Below are positions 1-8,540 of a DNA stretch of 39,210 nucleotides, piece after piece. Below the pieces are notes generated by a model, which saw only the letters and a program-made list of their open reading frames with translations, was not told the DNA's origin and did not search any database. How positions within the stretch are numbered: the stretch's first letter is position 1; every line of letters starts with the position of its first letter. This stretch comes from UBA11891 sp003533785 (GTDB lineage: Bacteria > Bacteroidota > Bacteroidia > Flavobacteriales > Flavobacteriaceae): NCBI GenBank assembly GCA_949511625.1, contig CATFEX010000042.1:1-39210 (forward strand), written 5' to 3'. The translations under genes and the position numbers were made by a program.

Positions 1-617
1 ACAAATTTAAAAGATCCAAAGGTCACACGGTCAAACTCTTTGTCGCCTTTGCGAATAAGTTGCGTCATAATTTGCTCTTCCCTACCCACAGGGATAATGA
101 GCTTCCCTCCTACATTCAATTGATTCAAAAGCGCAGTAGGGACTTCTGGAGCGCCTGCAGTGACAAGAATTCCATCGAAAGGAGCAGCTTCGTTCCAGCC
201 TTTGTATCCATCTCCAAACACCTGCTTCTTGGGACGAAGACCAATTTGACGAAAAAGACGTTGTGTTTTTTTAAACAATTCTCTTTGACGTTCTATCGTA
301 TACACCTGAAAGCCCAAAGCCAATAATATCGCTGTCTGATAGCCGGATCCCGTTCCAATTTCAAGTACTTTTGCACCAGAAGGAAGCTGGAGCAATTGTG
401 ACTGAAAAGCAACCGTGTAGGGCTGGGAAATAGTTTGTTCTGCAGCAATGGGATAGGCTTTATCTTCATAGGCATGACTTTCCAGTCCCGTATCCATAAA
501 CCAATGTCTTGGTGTATTTGTTATCGCATCCAATACACGAGAGTCATCAATTCCTTTTTTTTTCAATTTTTCCACCAGTTGCCGACGGAGTCCTTGATGT
601 TTAGCACTATCTATCAT
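1..617 (-). CDS. pcm: Protein-L-isoaspartate O-methyltransferase, C-terminus cut by window edge
   Basis: This enzyme uses S-adenosylmethionine to methylate isoaspartyl residues in damaged proteins and so starts their repair. About 205 residues are visible from the ATG at 617; the C-terminal end lies beyond base 1. The SAM-binding motif VLEIGTGSGYQTAIL is clear, preceded by the family segment around PRHWFMD and QTISQPYTVA. A Bacteroidota-type promoter sits directly upstream, with its -7 box ending 6 nt before the ATG, which supports this start. The gene is divergent from the Gfo/Idh oxidoreductase. The family assignment is firm; nothing looks broken in the visible part. Confidence 0.93.
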   Translation of the reverse strand, partial: MIDSAKHQGLRRQLVEKLKKKGIDDSRVLDAITNTPRHWFMDTGLESHAYEDKAYPIAAEQTISQPYTVAFQSQLLQLPSGAKVLEIGTGSGYQTAILLALGFQVYTIERQRELFKKTQRLFRQIGLRPKKQVFGDGYKGWNEAAPFDGILVTAGAPEVPTALLNQLNVGGKLIIPVGREEQIMTQLIRKGDKEFDRVTFGSFKF

Positions 618-623
618 CGCGAT

Positions 624-655
624 CAAAGGTACCAAGATGAAAAGAGAACACGCAA
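624..655 (-). promoter_or_regulatory. Promoter of pcm (TTG-N21-TACCTTTG)
   Basis: On the minus strand, TTG (655-653) is followed after 21 nt by TACCTTTG (631-624), matching the Bacteroidota consensus TTTG/TTG-N17-23-TAnnTTTG. Transcription would start within a few bases of the ATG at 617, giving an almost leaderless mRNA. The site lies back to back with the promoter of the next gene. Confidence 0.55.
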
Positions 656-658
656 TTT

Positions 659-688
659 TTTGGCTCCGGTTTTAGTTTAATATATTTG
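659..688 (+). promoter_or_regulatory. Promoter of the Gfo/Idh operon (TTTG-N18-TATATTTG)
   Basis: TTTG (659-662) and TATATTTG (681-688) with an 18-nt spacer form a full match to the Bacteroidota housekeeping promoter. The -7 box ends 11 nt before the ATG at 700, so the leader would be only a few bases long. It probably serves the gene run as far as miaA. Confidence 0.7.
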
Positions 689-699
689 GTAAAAAGAGC

Positions 700-1662
700 A
701 TGTTAAAAATTGGCGTTTTAGGTGCTGGCCACCTTGGAAAGATTCACTTGCGGCTGCTTGAGGATTCAGAGCGATATCAACTCGTTGGTTTTTATGATCA
801 AGACCATTTTCTAGGCAAACAACTCGAAAAAGAAAAAGGATATCCTTTTTTTAATACAGCAGATGAATTGATCGCTCAAGTTGATGTGATTGATATTGTT
901 ACACCAACGGTATCTCACGCCTCACTGGCTATAAAAGCCATGGAGGCAGGAAAACATTTGTTTATAGAGAAACCTATAACTACTACGGTCGCAGAAGCCG
1001 AGTCGCTTTGTTTGCTAGCTCAAAAAAAGAATCTAAAAGGACAGGTAGGTCACGTCGAGCGGTTTAATCCGGCCTTTCTATCAGCTCGCCCCCATGTCAC
1101 CAGTCCCATGTTCATTGAAACGCATCGCTTGGCAGAATTTAATCCCCGCGGAACGGATGTACCCGTTGTCCTTGATTTAATGATACACGATTTAGATACA
1201 ATCTTAAGTATCGTCAAATCTCCAGTTAAAAAAGTACATGCTTCAGGAGTATCTGTAATTAGTTCTACTCCAGACATTGCCAATGCGCGTATCGAATTTG
1301 AGAATGGTTGTGTTGCCAACTTGACCGCCAGTCGAATTTCATTAAAAAATATGCGAAAAACTCGATTTTTTCAAAAAGATGCCTATGTCTCAGTAGATTT
1401 TTTAGCTAAAAATGTGGAGATTGTAAAAATGAAAATCCCACCAGCACAACCCGAAGAATTTGCTCTTATTCTTGAAAATGCCGAAGGTGAAAAAAAACAA
1501 ATCTACTTTGAAAACCCAACAATTGAAAGCAATAATGCCATACAAGATGAGTTGGAAAGCTTTGCAGACAGTATAGAAAATGAGCATGCTGTCCAAGTCT
1601 CCCTAGAAGATGGAAAAAAAGCTTTGGAACTCGCCTATCAAATTATTGCCGCTTATGAATAA
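700..1662 (+). CDS. Gfo/Idh/MocA family NAD(P)-dependent oxidoreductase
   Basis: A 320-residue dehydrogenase of the glucose-fructose oxidoreductase family. The N-terminal Rossmann fold begins with IGVLGAGHLGKIH, a dinucleotide-binding glycine motif at residues 4-16. The EKP motif near residue 90 carries the lysine conserved in the family, and the C-terminal half has the usual alpha/beta substrate domain. The substrate cannot be read from the sequence; relatives act on sugars, inositols or UDP-sugars. It is first in a same-strand run followed 12 nt later by the DUF1015 gene. A strong promoter precedes it. The family call is secure and the specific reaction is unknown. Confidence 0.9.
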   Translation: MLKIGVLGAGHLGKIHLRLLEDSERYQLVGFYDQDHFLGKQLEKEKGYPFFNTADELIAQVDVIDIVTPTVSHASLAIKAMEAGKHLFIEKPITTTVAEAESLCLLAQKKNLKGQVGHVERFNPAFLSARPHVTSPMFIETHRLAEFNPRGTDVPVVLDLMIHDLDTILSIVKSPVKKVHASGVSVISSTPDIANARIEFENGCVANLTASRISLKNMRKTRFFQKDAYVSVDFLAKNVEIVKMKIPPAQPEEFALILENAEGEKKQIYFENPTIESNNAIQDELESFADSIENEHAVQVSLEDGKKALELAYQIIAAYE

Positions 1663-1674
1663 ACTCCCTAATCT

Positions 1675-2766
1675 ATGCCCCTGCTTCCAGCTCCCTATTA
1701 TCTCGCTAAAAACCCTACCAAACAGTCTTGCACGGGTTTTAAAAAAGTAACCCTGCTACAAAAAAATAAATCATTAGAGAATTGCTCTTTTAATGATTTC
1801 CTCAATGCGGGCAATCAATTCCCTGATGGAACGCAACGCTGGAATTTAATACGTTCCACAATTCATCAAGCTTTATATTCAAAAGTCTATTATCTAAATG
1901 AGACTGCCTATGTTGCCTATCAAGTAAGTGGTGATAATAATTTCATGGGTATTGTTGGATGTATTCCTGCCTCTGAACTCAACCAACGGGTCACCCTCCA
2001 CGAAAGAGTGCTTGCGGAACGAGTCTCCAAATTTGCTTACTATCTCAAAAATGTAAAGATTCAAGCCGAGCCCACACTCCTCGCCTTTCGATGGAATAGC
2101 CAATGGCAGTCGTTAGAAAAGAGAATAAAGCAATCTAAACCCTCTATTGTATTCGAAAAAGACAATGCAATTCACCAACTATGGCACCTTCCTCAAAAAG
2201 AATCATTGGCATAGTCTTTATTTGATTTTTTTGAAGCCCAAAAAACGCTTTATTTAGTTGATGGTCATCATCGCAGGGCAGCAATATCCGAACTCAGTCA
2301 AACATCAATGAATACGGGATTACTTAGTTATTGTATTCCACACACATCTATAAAGTCCCATAGCTATGTTTGGTTTGCTTATGAAGTTCCCGTTGAAATT
2401 AAAAAAATAATACAAACAGGGTTAATCCCAATCAACAAAAAGCCATCTACTCTAAAAAGCGAATACCCCTTGGTAATAAAATTAAATGAACAATGGTACA
2501 AATTACCAAACAGGGTCTACTTACCTCATTTAGATGAAATTAAAAACGCTTATTTGAAACAATCCATTCCATTATACTTTAAACCTATGATAGGGACCTC
2601 TCTCAATAAGCAAGAGGAGATTCCAGATACAAAGCTACAAGTCTATTATCAGCCTTTTAATTTTAATCAAATAATGGAAATGGGTGAAAAAAAAGTGGTT
2701 CTTCCAGCCAAATCCACCTATTTGCTTCCAAAGACCTTAACCGGTTTGATTTTACAAAGCGTGTAG
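1675..2766 (+). pseudogene. DUF1015 family protein interrupted by an in-frame TAG
   Basis: Two open frames, 1675-2214 and 2215-2766, lie in the same reading frame and are separated only by TAG at 2212-2214. Together they make about 363 codons, close to the family size. The segment after the stop continues without a gap into the family hallmark DGHHR (LVDGHHRRAAI), and the C-terminus KSTYLLPKTLTGL also matches. The upstream part includes the HQLW segment that normally precedes it. DUF1015 has no settled function. TAG is a normal stop elsewhere in the window (dnaN, tgt, crtZ), so recoding is unlikely. A nonsense mutation or a sequencing/assembly error fits best. If the two halves were separate products, the second would start at ATG 2308 without DGHHR. 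The N-terminal 60 residues are divergent. Confidence 0.8.
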
Positions 2767-2792
2767 CAACAGTTTTCTGTACCTTTGCTTCA

Positions 2793-3437
2793 ATGAAAAT
2801 TGCTGCCAATTTATTAGCCCTCAAAAAGGAAATTCCAAGCAAGGTGACCCTTGTCGCTGTATCCAAAACAAAACCAAATGAGGCGATTCAAGAAGCTTAT
2901 GATTCAGGGCATCGTGTCTTTGGGGAAAACAAAGTCCAAGAGATGGTCCAAAAGCACGACCAGCTTCCTAAAGATATTGAGTGGCACATGATTGGTCATC
3001 TTCAGCGAAATAAGGTTAAGTATATGGCTTCTTTTGTGTCATTAATTCATGGTGTAGATACCGAAAAATTATTGGTGGAAGTCAATAAACAAGCTCATAA
3101 ACACAATCGTATTATCGATTGTCTTCTCCAAATTCATATCGCAGAGGAAACTACTAAATTTGGTTTTGATCCTGCTGCGTTGGAAGATATTATGGACAAG
3201 CAACACGAATTTCCATGTGTACGCATCAGGGGGGTAATGGGAATGGCAACCTTTACGCAAGATGAAAAACAAATACAACGAGAATTCCGATACCTCAAAA
3301 ACCTTTTTTTTAAATATTTTGACTCTTCGGAAGAAGCCATTCTCTCAATAGGAATGAGTGGGGACTACCCGATTGCTATTGCTGAAGGAAGTACAATGAT
3401 CCGAGTAGGAAGCTTGATTTTTGGGGCAAGAGAATAG
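2793..3437 (+). CDS. yggS: YggS/PLPBP family pyridoxal phosphate homeostasis protein
   Basis: A 214-residue single-domain protein of the alanine racemase N-terminal fold that binds pyridoxal 5'-phosphate and controls cellular vitamin B6 and amino-acid balance; family members show no clear catalysis. The PLP lysine is K25 in VAVSKTKP. Other family markers are FGENKVQE, WHMIGHLQRNK, LSIGMSGDY and the closing phosphate-binding GSTMIRVGSLIFG. The length is slightly under the usual 220-230, because the N-terminus is short. It starts 26 nt after the DUF1015 frame and ends 4 nt before the next gene's ATG, consistent with co-transcription. Confidence 0.93.
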   Translation: MKIAANLLALKKEIPSKVTLVAVSKTKPNEAIQEAYDSGHRVFGENKVQEMVQKHDQLPKDIEWHMIGHLQRNKVKYMASFVSLIHGVDTEKLLVEVNKQAHKHNRIIDCLLQIHIAEETTKFGFDPAALEDIMDKQHEFPCVRIRGVMGMATFTQDEKQIQREFRYLKNLFFKYFDSSEEAILSIGMSGDYPIAIAEGSTMIRVGSLIFGARE

Positions 3438-3441
3438 AACT

Positions 3442-4824
3442 ATGTATGCAATCCTTGATATTGAGACAACCGGTGGAAAATTCGACGAAGAAGGGATCAC
3501 CGAAATTGCAATTTATCAATTTGATGGACACCAAGTCATCGATCAATTTTCCAGTCTTGTTAATCCTGAGCGTAAAATTCAACCATTTGTTGAAAAATTG
3601 ACTGGGATCAATAACCAAATGCTCCGGTCGGCTCCTCGATTTTTTGAAATAGCCAAACGCATTATTGAAATTACAGAAGGGTGTATTCTCGTTGCCCATA
3701 ACGCCGAATTCGATTATCGCATATTACGAACAGAATTTCGCCGATTAGGATACACCTTCAACCGTAAATCCTTGTGCACCGTCAGTTTATCACAATTGCT
3801 CTTACCCGAGGAAACTTCCTTTAAATTAGGAAAACTAGTGCGGTCGTTAGGGATTCCCATAAGCGATCGTCATCGTGCACAAGGCGATGCACTAGCCACG
3901 CTGAAACTGTTTCAACTACTCCTTGAGAAAGACAGTAAAAAGACGATTGTGACAGAACATGTAAAGCAACTTCACAAAAAAGAAATGTCCCAGGCATTTT
4001 ATAAAATTATAGAAACCCTTCCCACGGAGACTGGAGTGTATTATTTATATGGAAAAGACAATCAACTATTATATATCGGTAAAAGTAAAAACATACGTAA
4101 ACGGGTGAGTTCCCACCTGACGAGTAAAACGGCAAAAGCCAAAAAAATTCAACAACAACTAGTCCGTGTTGCATTTGAAAAAACAGGTTGTGAGTTTATA
4201 GCGCTTTTAAAAGAACAACATGAGATTAAAGTCAATCAGCCCCCCTTCAATCACGCTTCAAAGTATCGCCTATTCCCCATGGGTATAGGTCTTGAAAAAG
4301 ATACCGATGGATACAATCAACTGATATTAGAGCAAGTAGTGACGGGAAAAAGCTATCTCAAAGCATTTCGGAACAAAAAAGCTGGAATTGGTCAGCTTTG
4401 GTATTGGATGGATGAGTATGCCCTTTGTGAGAATAAAACCAGCCTCTCAACAAATAACGGACGCTGCACAAGAAGTGCCATTAAAAAATGCTCGGGGGCT
4501 TGTGAGGGTATTGAAAGCTCAACTAATTACAACGAAAGGGTGCAAAAACTTGTCGATGAACTGACCCTGCCCCAGCAAAATTGCATCCTCACTAGTAAGG
4601 GTCGTGAAGCAGGTGAGCATGGTTTTTTATTACTAGAAAAAGGGCAATTAAAAGGATATGGATACTACGATTTAAATCATCAGATCAATTCGTTAGAAAA
4701 GGCAAAAAGTCGACTTACAACTATAGAATCAAATGAAGATAGTAAGGCCTTATTGCTGCATTTTATTAAAAATGAAAAATATCATAAATTGCTACCCCTT
4801 AACGAAACCAAAACCTCTGTTTAA
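3442..4824 (+). CDS. DEDDh exonuclease / GIY-YIG endonuclease fusion protein
   Basis: A 460-residue two-domain nuclease. Residues 1-165 form a DnaQ-like 3'-5' exonuclease domain with the DEDDh acidic residues visible: D6 and E8 (DIETTG), D91 (HNAEFD), H144 and D149 (HRAQGD). Residues about 190-270 form a GIY-YIG domain with GVY at 198-200 and YIG at 211-213, as in the N-terminal half of UvrC and in Cho. A cysteine cluster around KKCSGACEG follows, also UvrC-like. The set resembles the DnaQ-UvrC-like fusions often annotated as DNA polymerase III epsilon subunit. A repair role (nicking plus trimming) is inferred. The ATG at 3442 is chosen over an upstream TTG at 3421 because the exonuclease motif begins at once after it. 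Confidence 0.87.
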   Translation: MYAILDIETTGGKFDEEGITEIAIYQFDGHQVIDQFSSLVNPERKIQPFVEKLTGINNQMLRSAPRFFEIAKRIIEITEGCILVAHNAEFDYRILRTEFRRLGYTFNRKSLCTVSLSQLLLPEETSFKLGKLVRSLGIPISDRHRAQGDALATLKLFQLLLEKDSKKTIVTEHVKQLHKKEMSQAFYKIIETLPTETGVYYLYGKDNQLLYIGKSKNIRKRVSSHLTSKTAKAKKIQQQLVRVAFEKTGCEFIALLKEQHEIKVNQPPFNHASKYRLFPMGIGLEKDTDGYNQLILEQVVTGKSYLKAFRNKKAGIGQLWYWMDEYALCENKTSLSTNNGRCTRSAIKKCSGACEGIESSTNYNERVQKLVDELTLPQQNCILTSKGREAGEHGFLLLEKGQLKGYGYYDLNHQINSLEKAKSRLTTIESNEDSKALLLHFIKNEKYHKLLPLNETKTSV

Positions 4825-4835
4825 GCCCACACCAT

Positions 4836-5666
4836 TTGAAGCCTTCCAATAATCTGTCTTGGCGTCACCGTTTACACGAGATCATCTATGAAGCAGATAC
4901 TTCATCGGGGAAAGCTTTTGATTTGGTCCTTTTGGTTCTAATTTTATTCAGTGTGCTACTGGTCTGCCTTGAGAGTGTTCCCAGTATTAATAACCAGTAT
5001 GAATCTGTCTTTAATGTTCTAGAATGGGGGATTACCTTCCTGTTTTCCATTGAATACCTGCTCCGTTTGATTGCAGTTAATAAACCCCTTAATTATGTTT
5101 TTAGCTTCTATGGAATCATCGATTTACTCTCTACTCTTCCTAAATACATCTCATTGTTTCTTGTTGGATCGCAATCTTTACTTGCCTTGCGCGCATTAAG
5201 ACTACTTCGAGTATTTCGTATTCTAAAACTCACCCGTTACATAGGTGCCTCCAATGCTTTGGCTAAAGCTTTGATTGCAAGTCGAGCAAAAATTGGTGTT
5301 TTTCTCTTTAGCGTACTTGTCTTGTGCATTATTTTTGGCACGATGATGTATCTGGTTGAATCCGATGAGAGTGGCTTCACTAGTATCCCTAGAAGCATCT
5401 ATTGGTGCATCGTAACCTTAACTACAGTTGGATATGGGGATATTGCTCCAACGACTGCATTGGGACAGTTTTTTGCCGCTATCATTATGATTATGGGATA
5501 TGGCATTATTGCCGTACCCACAGGAATTGTCACAGCAGAATTTGCCGAACAAAATAAAAAAATAGATACCAATACACAGGCGTGTAAAGCTTGTATGAAC
5601 CCCGATCACAAGGATGATGCAATCTACTGTCATGAATGTGGAGAATTTTTAAATCATGAGCCCTAA
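4836..5666 (+). CDS. Voltage-gated potassium channel with C-terminal zinc ribbon
   Basis: A 276-residue inner-membrane ion channel of the six-helix Kv type. Helices S1-S3 fall at about 28-47, 62-81 and 90-110. S4 (114-135) has arginines at roughly every third position (RALRLLRVFRILKLTR), the voltage sensor. The selectivity filter TVGYGD is at 197-202, followed by S6. The cytosolic tail ends in a CxxC-x11-CxxC element (C250, C253, C265, C268), a small zinc-ribbon-like module. The start is TTG at 4836: no in-frame ATG lies upstream, and the conserved-looking segment WRHRLHEIIYEADT begins at once. It overlaps miaA by 11 nt. Confidence 0.9.
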   Translation: MKPSNNLSWRHRLHEIIYEADTSSGKAFDLVLLVLILFSVLLVCLESVPSINNQYESVFNVLEWGITFLFSIEYLLRLIAVNKPLNYVFSFYGIIDLLSTLPKYISLFLVGSQSLLALRALRLLRVFRILKLTRYIGASNALAKALIASRAKIGVFLFSVLVLCIIFGTMMYLVESDESGFTSIPRSIYWCIVTLTTVGYGDIAPTTALGQFFAAIIMIMGYGIIAVPTGIVTAEFAEQNKKIDTNTQACKACMNPDHKDDAIYCHECGEFLNHEP

Positions 5667-6552
5667 ATTAATTTATATCGCTGGCCCTACTGGGGTTGGC
5701 AAAACATCCTTAAGCATCACGCTTGCTAAACACTACAACACTGAGATTGTCTCATGTGATTCCCGTCAATTCTACAAAGAGATGAGAATAGGGACCGCTG
5801 TCCCAACAGAAGACGAGTTATCTCAGGTACCACATCATCTGATTCACCATCAGAGTATTAAGCATCCAATAAGTGTTGGTGCCTATGAAAAACAAGCGCT
5901 TACTGTCTTAGACAAACTCTTTAAGAAACATGAAAATGTAATTCTCACAGGCGGTTCTGGATTATATGCACAAGCATTATTAGAAGGGCTCGATGTGTTT
6001 CCTGAGGTTCCAGAGGATGTCAAAGCACAGCTTGGTGTGTTTTATAAAACCCACGGATTGCAAGGCCTTCAAGACCTTTTACGTGACCAAGATCCGACCC
6101 ACTATCAAAAAGTAGATCGCCAAAATCCAGTTCGCCTCCTACGCGCCCTTGAAATTTGCTTTACATCCGGAGTTCCTTACTCTTCCTTTCTCGGAAAAAA
6201 TAAAAAGAGTAGACCCTTTGAATCTCAAATTGTAGTACTTCACCAACCAAGAGAAATACTCTATGAACGCATTAACATTCGTGTGGATCAAATGATTGAG
6301 GAAGGATTAGAAGAGGAAGTAAAAAATTTAGAAGCATGCAGAGAAATGTCGAGTATGAAAACGGTGGGCTATCAAGAGTGGTGGAACTATTTTGATGGTG
6401 TTTATAATCGAGATAAAGTCATCTCTGAAATTAAAAAAAACACACGTCGCTATGCCAAGCGACAAATTACTTGGTTCAAGCGCTATGGGGAAAATGTTGT
6501 ATTGCCTGCCAATACGCCCCTTAAAGAACTCATAGATTATCTTGAAGACTAA
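5656..6552 (+). CDS. miaA: tRNA dimethylallyltransferase
   Basis: This enzyme transfers a dimethylallyl group from DMAPP to N6 of adenine 37 in tRNAs that read UNN codons, the first step to ms2i6A. It has 298 residues, a normal length. The P-loop GPTGVGKT (about 10-17), the segment CDSRQFYKEM, and TGGSGLY are visible, and the C-terminal part has the TVGYQEWW and KRQITWFKR segments that contact tRNA. It is the last gene of the same-strand run, starts inside the end of the channel gene, and its stop overlaps the convergent purC stop by 4 nt. Confidence 0.96.
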   Translation: MSPKLIYIAGPTGVGKTSLSITLAKHYNTEIVSCDSRQFYKEMRIGTAVPTEDELSQVPHHLIHHQSIKHPISVGAYEKQALTVLDKLFKKHENVILTGGSGLYAQALLEGLDVFPEVPEDVKAQLGVFYKTHGLQGLQDLLRDQDPTHYQKVDRQNPVRLLRALEICFTSGVPYSSFLGKNKKSRPFESQIVVLHQPREILYERINIRVDQMIEEGLEEEVKNLEACREMSSMKTVGYQEWWNYFDGVYNRDKVISEIKKNTRRYAKRQITWFKRYGENVVLPANTPLKELIDYLED

Positions 6553-7493
6553 TCCTTTAGGAATTTACCGAGGTTTTTTTGTATTCTAGATTCAATTGAG
6601 TTAAGATCAGCTGGAACAAACTTTTCCCCAGTAATATTCTCATAGAGTTCAATATAACGATCACTTATGGATTGGATATAGGCATCATCCATGAATGGGA
6701 CTTTTTGCCCTTCCAAGCCCTGGAAATCATTTTCAATCAACCACCGACGAACAAATTCTTTGGATAGTTGCTTTTGAGGAATTCCTTTGACTTGTCGACT
6801 TTCATAACCTTCTTTATAAAAGTAGCGTGATGAGTCTGGAGTATGAATTTCATCGATTAATAAGATCTCTCCTGAAGCGCTTTTCCCAAACTCATATTTG
6901 GTATCCACCAAAATCAAACCTTGTTTTTCAGCCAAGGCAGTACCCCGTTCAAAAAGGGCGCGTGTATATGCTTCCAATTGAATGTAATCCGATTCGACAA
7001 CAATTTCTTGGGCAATGATTTCTTCACGTGAAATATCTTCATCATGTCCTTCTTCAGCTTTGGTTGCTGGAGTGATTATAGGTGTGGGGAAAGCGTCGTT
7101 TTCACGCAACCCTTCTGGAAGTGAAACGCCACATAAGATTCGCTTACCTTTGCTGTATTCTCTGGCGGCGTGGCCTACCAAATACCCTCGTATAACCATT
7201 TCGATTTTATAGGGTTCACAGGCCTTGCCAACGGCCACATTTGGGTCAGGACAGGCCTCTAGCCAATTGGGAACGATATCGGCCGTGGCTTGCAACATTC
7301 GAAAGGCAATCTGATTTAGAATTTGACCCTTATAGGGAATCCCCTTAGGCATCACCACATCAAAAGCAGACAGGCGGTCTGTCGCCACCATAACCAAAAG
7401 CCCATCAGATAGGGTATATACTTCCCTAACTTTACCAGTATACTTTGATTGCAGCCCTGGTAGAGACAAATTGGTGTGCATCAATGTATTCAT
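6549..7493 (-). CDS. purC: Phosphoribosylaminoimidazole-succinocarboxamide synthase
   Basis: SAICAR synthase joins CAIR and aspartate with ATP in de novo purine synthesis. It has 314 residues, the longer form also seen in yeast and common in Bacteroidota, versus about 240 in E. coli. Family segments include GKVREVYTL, ATDRLSAFDVVMP, GYLVGHAAREYSKG, DTKYEFGK and the DEIHTPDSSRY signature. It lies 4 nt downstream of phoH and is probably transcribed with it. Its TAG stop overlaps the miaA stop. Confidence 0.97.
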   Translation of the reverse strand: MNTLMHTNLSLPGLQSKYTGKVREVYTLSDGLLVMVATDRLSAFDVVMPKGIPYKGQILNQIAFRMLQATADIVPNWLEACPDPNVAVGKACEPYKIEMVIRGYLVGHAAREYSKGKRILCGVSLPEGLRENDAFPTPIITPATKAEEGHDEDISREEIIAQEIVVESDYIQLEAYTRALFERGTALAEKQGLILVDTKYEFGKSASGEILLIDEIHTPDSSRYFYKEGYESRQVKGIPQKQLSKEFVRRWLIENDFQGLEGQKVPFMDDAYIQSISDRYIELYENITGEKFVPADLNSIESRIQKNLGKFLKD

Positions 7494-7497
7494 GGTC

Positions 7498-8451
7498 TTA
7501 ATTTTGATGCTCTATATTTTTGTATGCCGATATAACCTTTCTAACCAATTGGTGACGAATAACGTCTTTATCATCTAGATAGAGGATTCCAATCCCCTTG
7601 GTTTCTTTCAATATCAAAAGGGCTTCTTTAAGACCCGAAATAACACGCCTTGGCAAGTCAATTTGACCTGGATCCCCAGTAATGATAAACTTAGCATTGG
7701 GGCCCATACGAGTCAAAAACATTTTCATCTGTGCATGCGTTGTATTTTGAGCCTCGTCCAAAATAACAAAAGCATTGTCTAGCGTTCGTCCTCGCATGAA
7801 AGCCAATGGTGCAATTTGGATGATGCCCTCTTCAATGTATTTATTTAACTTTTCTTGAGGAATCATGTCTCGTAAAGCGTCATAGAGCGGTTGCATATAC
7901 GGATCTAGTTTTTCTTTTAAATCGCCTGGTAAAAAACCGAGATTTTCACCTGCTTCAACGGCAGGCCGAGTGAGTATAATCCTTTTGATTTGCTTGGCTT
8001 TAAGAGCGCGAACTGCTAGTGCAACACTCGTGTAAGTCTTTCCTGTTCCTGCAGGACCAATAGCAAAAACCATGTCGTTTTCATTCACAAGTTCTACCAA
8101 ATTTAATTGATTGATTGTTTTGGCCTTGACCGCTTTCCCCCCAACACCGTGAAGAATGAAGGACTCCGTTTCTAGGGCAGGATCATATTCCTCAGCACTG
8201 CTCGCCTGAATAACGCGATCAATAGTTTCTTTATCTAACACATTATACTTTCCAAAATGGGCTTGAAGCATTTCGATTCGTTTATCGAATTCATCTAGAA
8301 GGGTTTCCTCTCCATAGGCTTTCAATGTTGAACCCCGGGCAACTATCTTGAGCTTAGGGAAATAGGACTTAATTTGGTCGATATGAACATTTTGCTGTCC
8401 AAAAAACTCCCTTGGATTTACTTCAGAGAGTTCGATTTTGATTTCATTCAA
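7498..8451 (-). CDS. phoH: PhoH family ATPase
   Basis: A 317-residue cytosolic P-loop ATPase of the PhoH/YbeZ family, linked in other bacteria to RNA metabolism and ribosome maturation. Residues 1-110 form the N-terminal KH-like segment typical of YbeZ proteins. The Walker A motif GPAGTGKTY and Walker B-like motif LDEAQN are present, with TRPAVEAGENLGFLPGDL between them. The DEAQNTT motif and following GDPGQIDLP are typical. It is first of a two-gene unit with purC. A TAAATTTG box lies 46 nt upstream on the minus strand. Confidence 0.93.
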   Translation of the reverse strand: MNEIKIELSEVNPREFFGQQNVHIDQIKSYFPKLKIVARGSTLKAYGEETLLDEFDKRIEMLQAHFGKYNVLDKETIDRVIQASSAEEYDPALETESFILHGVGGKAVKAKTINQLNLVELVNENDMVFAIGPAGTGKTYTSVALAVRALKAKQIKRIILTRPAVEAGENLGFLPGDLKEKLDPYMQPLYDALRDMIPQEKLNKYIEEGIIQIAPLAFMRGRTLDNAFVILDEAQNTTHAQMKMFLTRMGPNAKFIITGDPGQIDLPRRVISGLKEALLILKETKGIGILYLDDKDVIRHQLVRKVISAYKNIEHQN

Positions 8452-8497
8452 AGGCTATCGCATTAAAAAGAATTAATTTTACCATCGAGTGGCTATC

Positions 8498-8505
8498 CAA
8501 ATTTA
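8498..8505 (-). promoter_or_regulatory. Possible -7 box for phoH-purC (TAAATTTG)
   Basis: The minus-strand octamer TAAATTTG matches TAnnTTTG and ends 46 nt before the phoH ATG in the 89-nt gap between divergent genes. I see no good TTG/TTTG at the usual distance upstream, so the call is weak. On the plus strand the same gap holds only a near match, TAATTTTA (8508-8515), for the SAM hydrolase gene. Confidence 0.3.
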
Positions 8506-8540
8506 CATAATTTTAATATAAACTTACTGTTAACTTACCC

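Noticed and set aside
2212..2214. TAG recoded as an amino acid (pyrrolysine-type or reassigned stop)
   Set aside because: TAG is the true stop of dnaN, tgt, purC, crtZ and others, and no pyl genes are visible. A mutation or sequence error is simpler.
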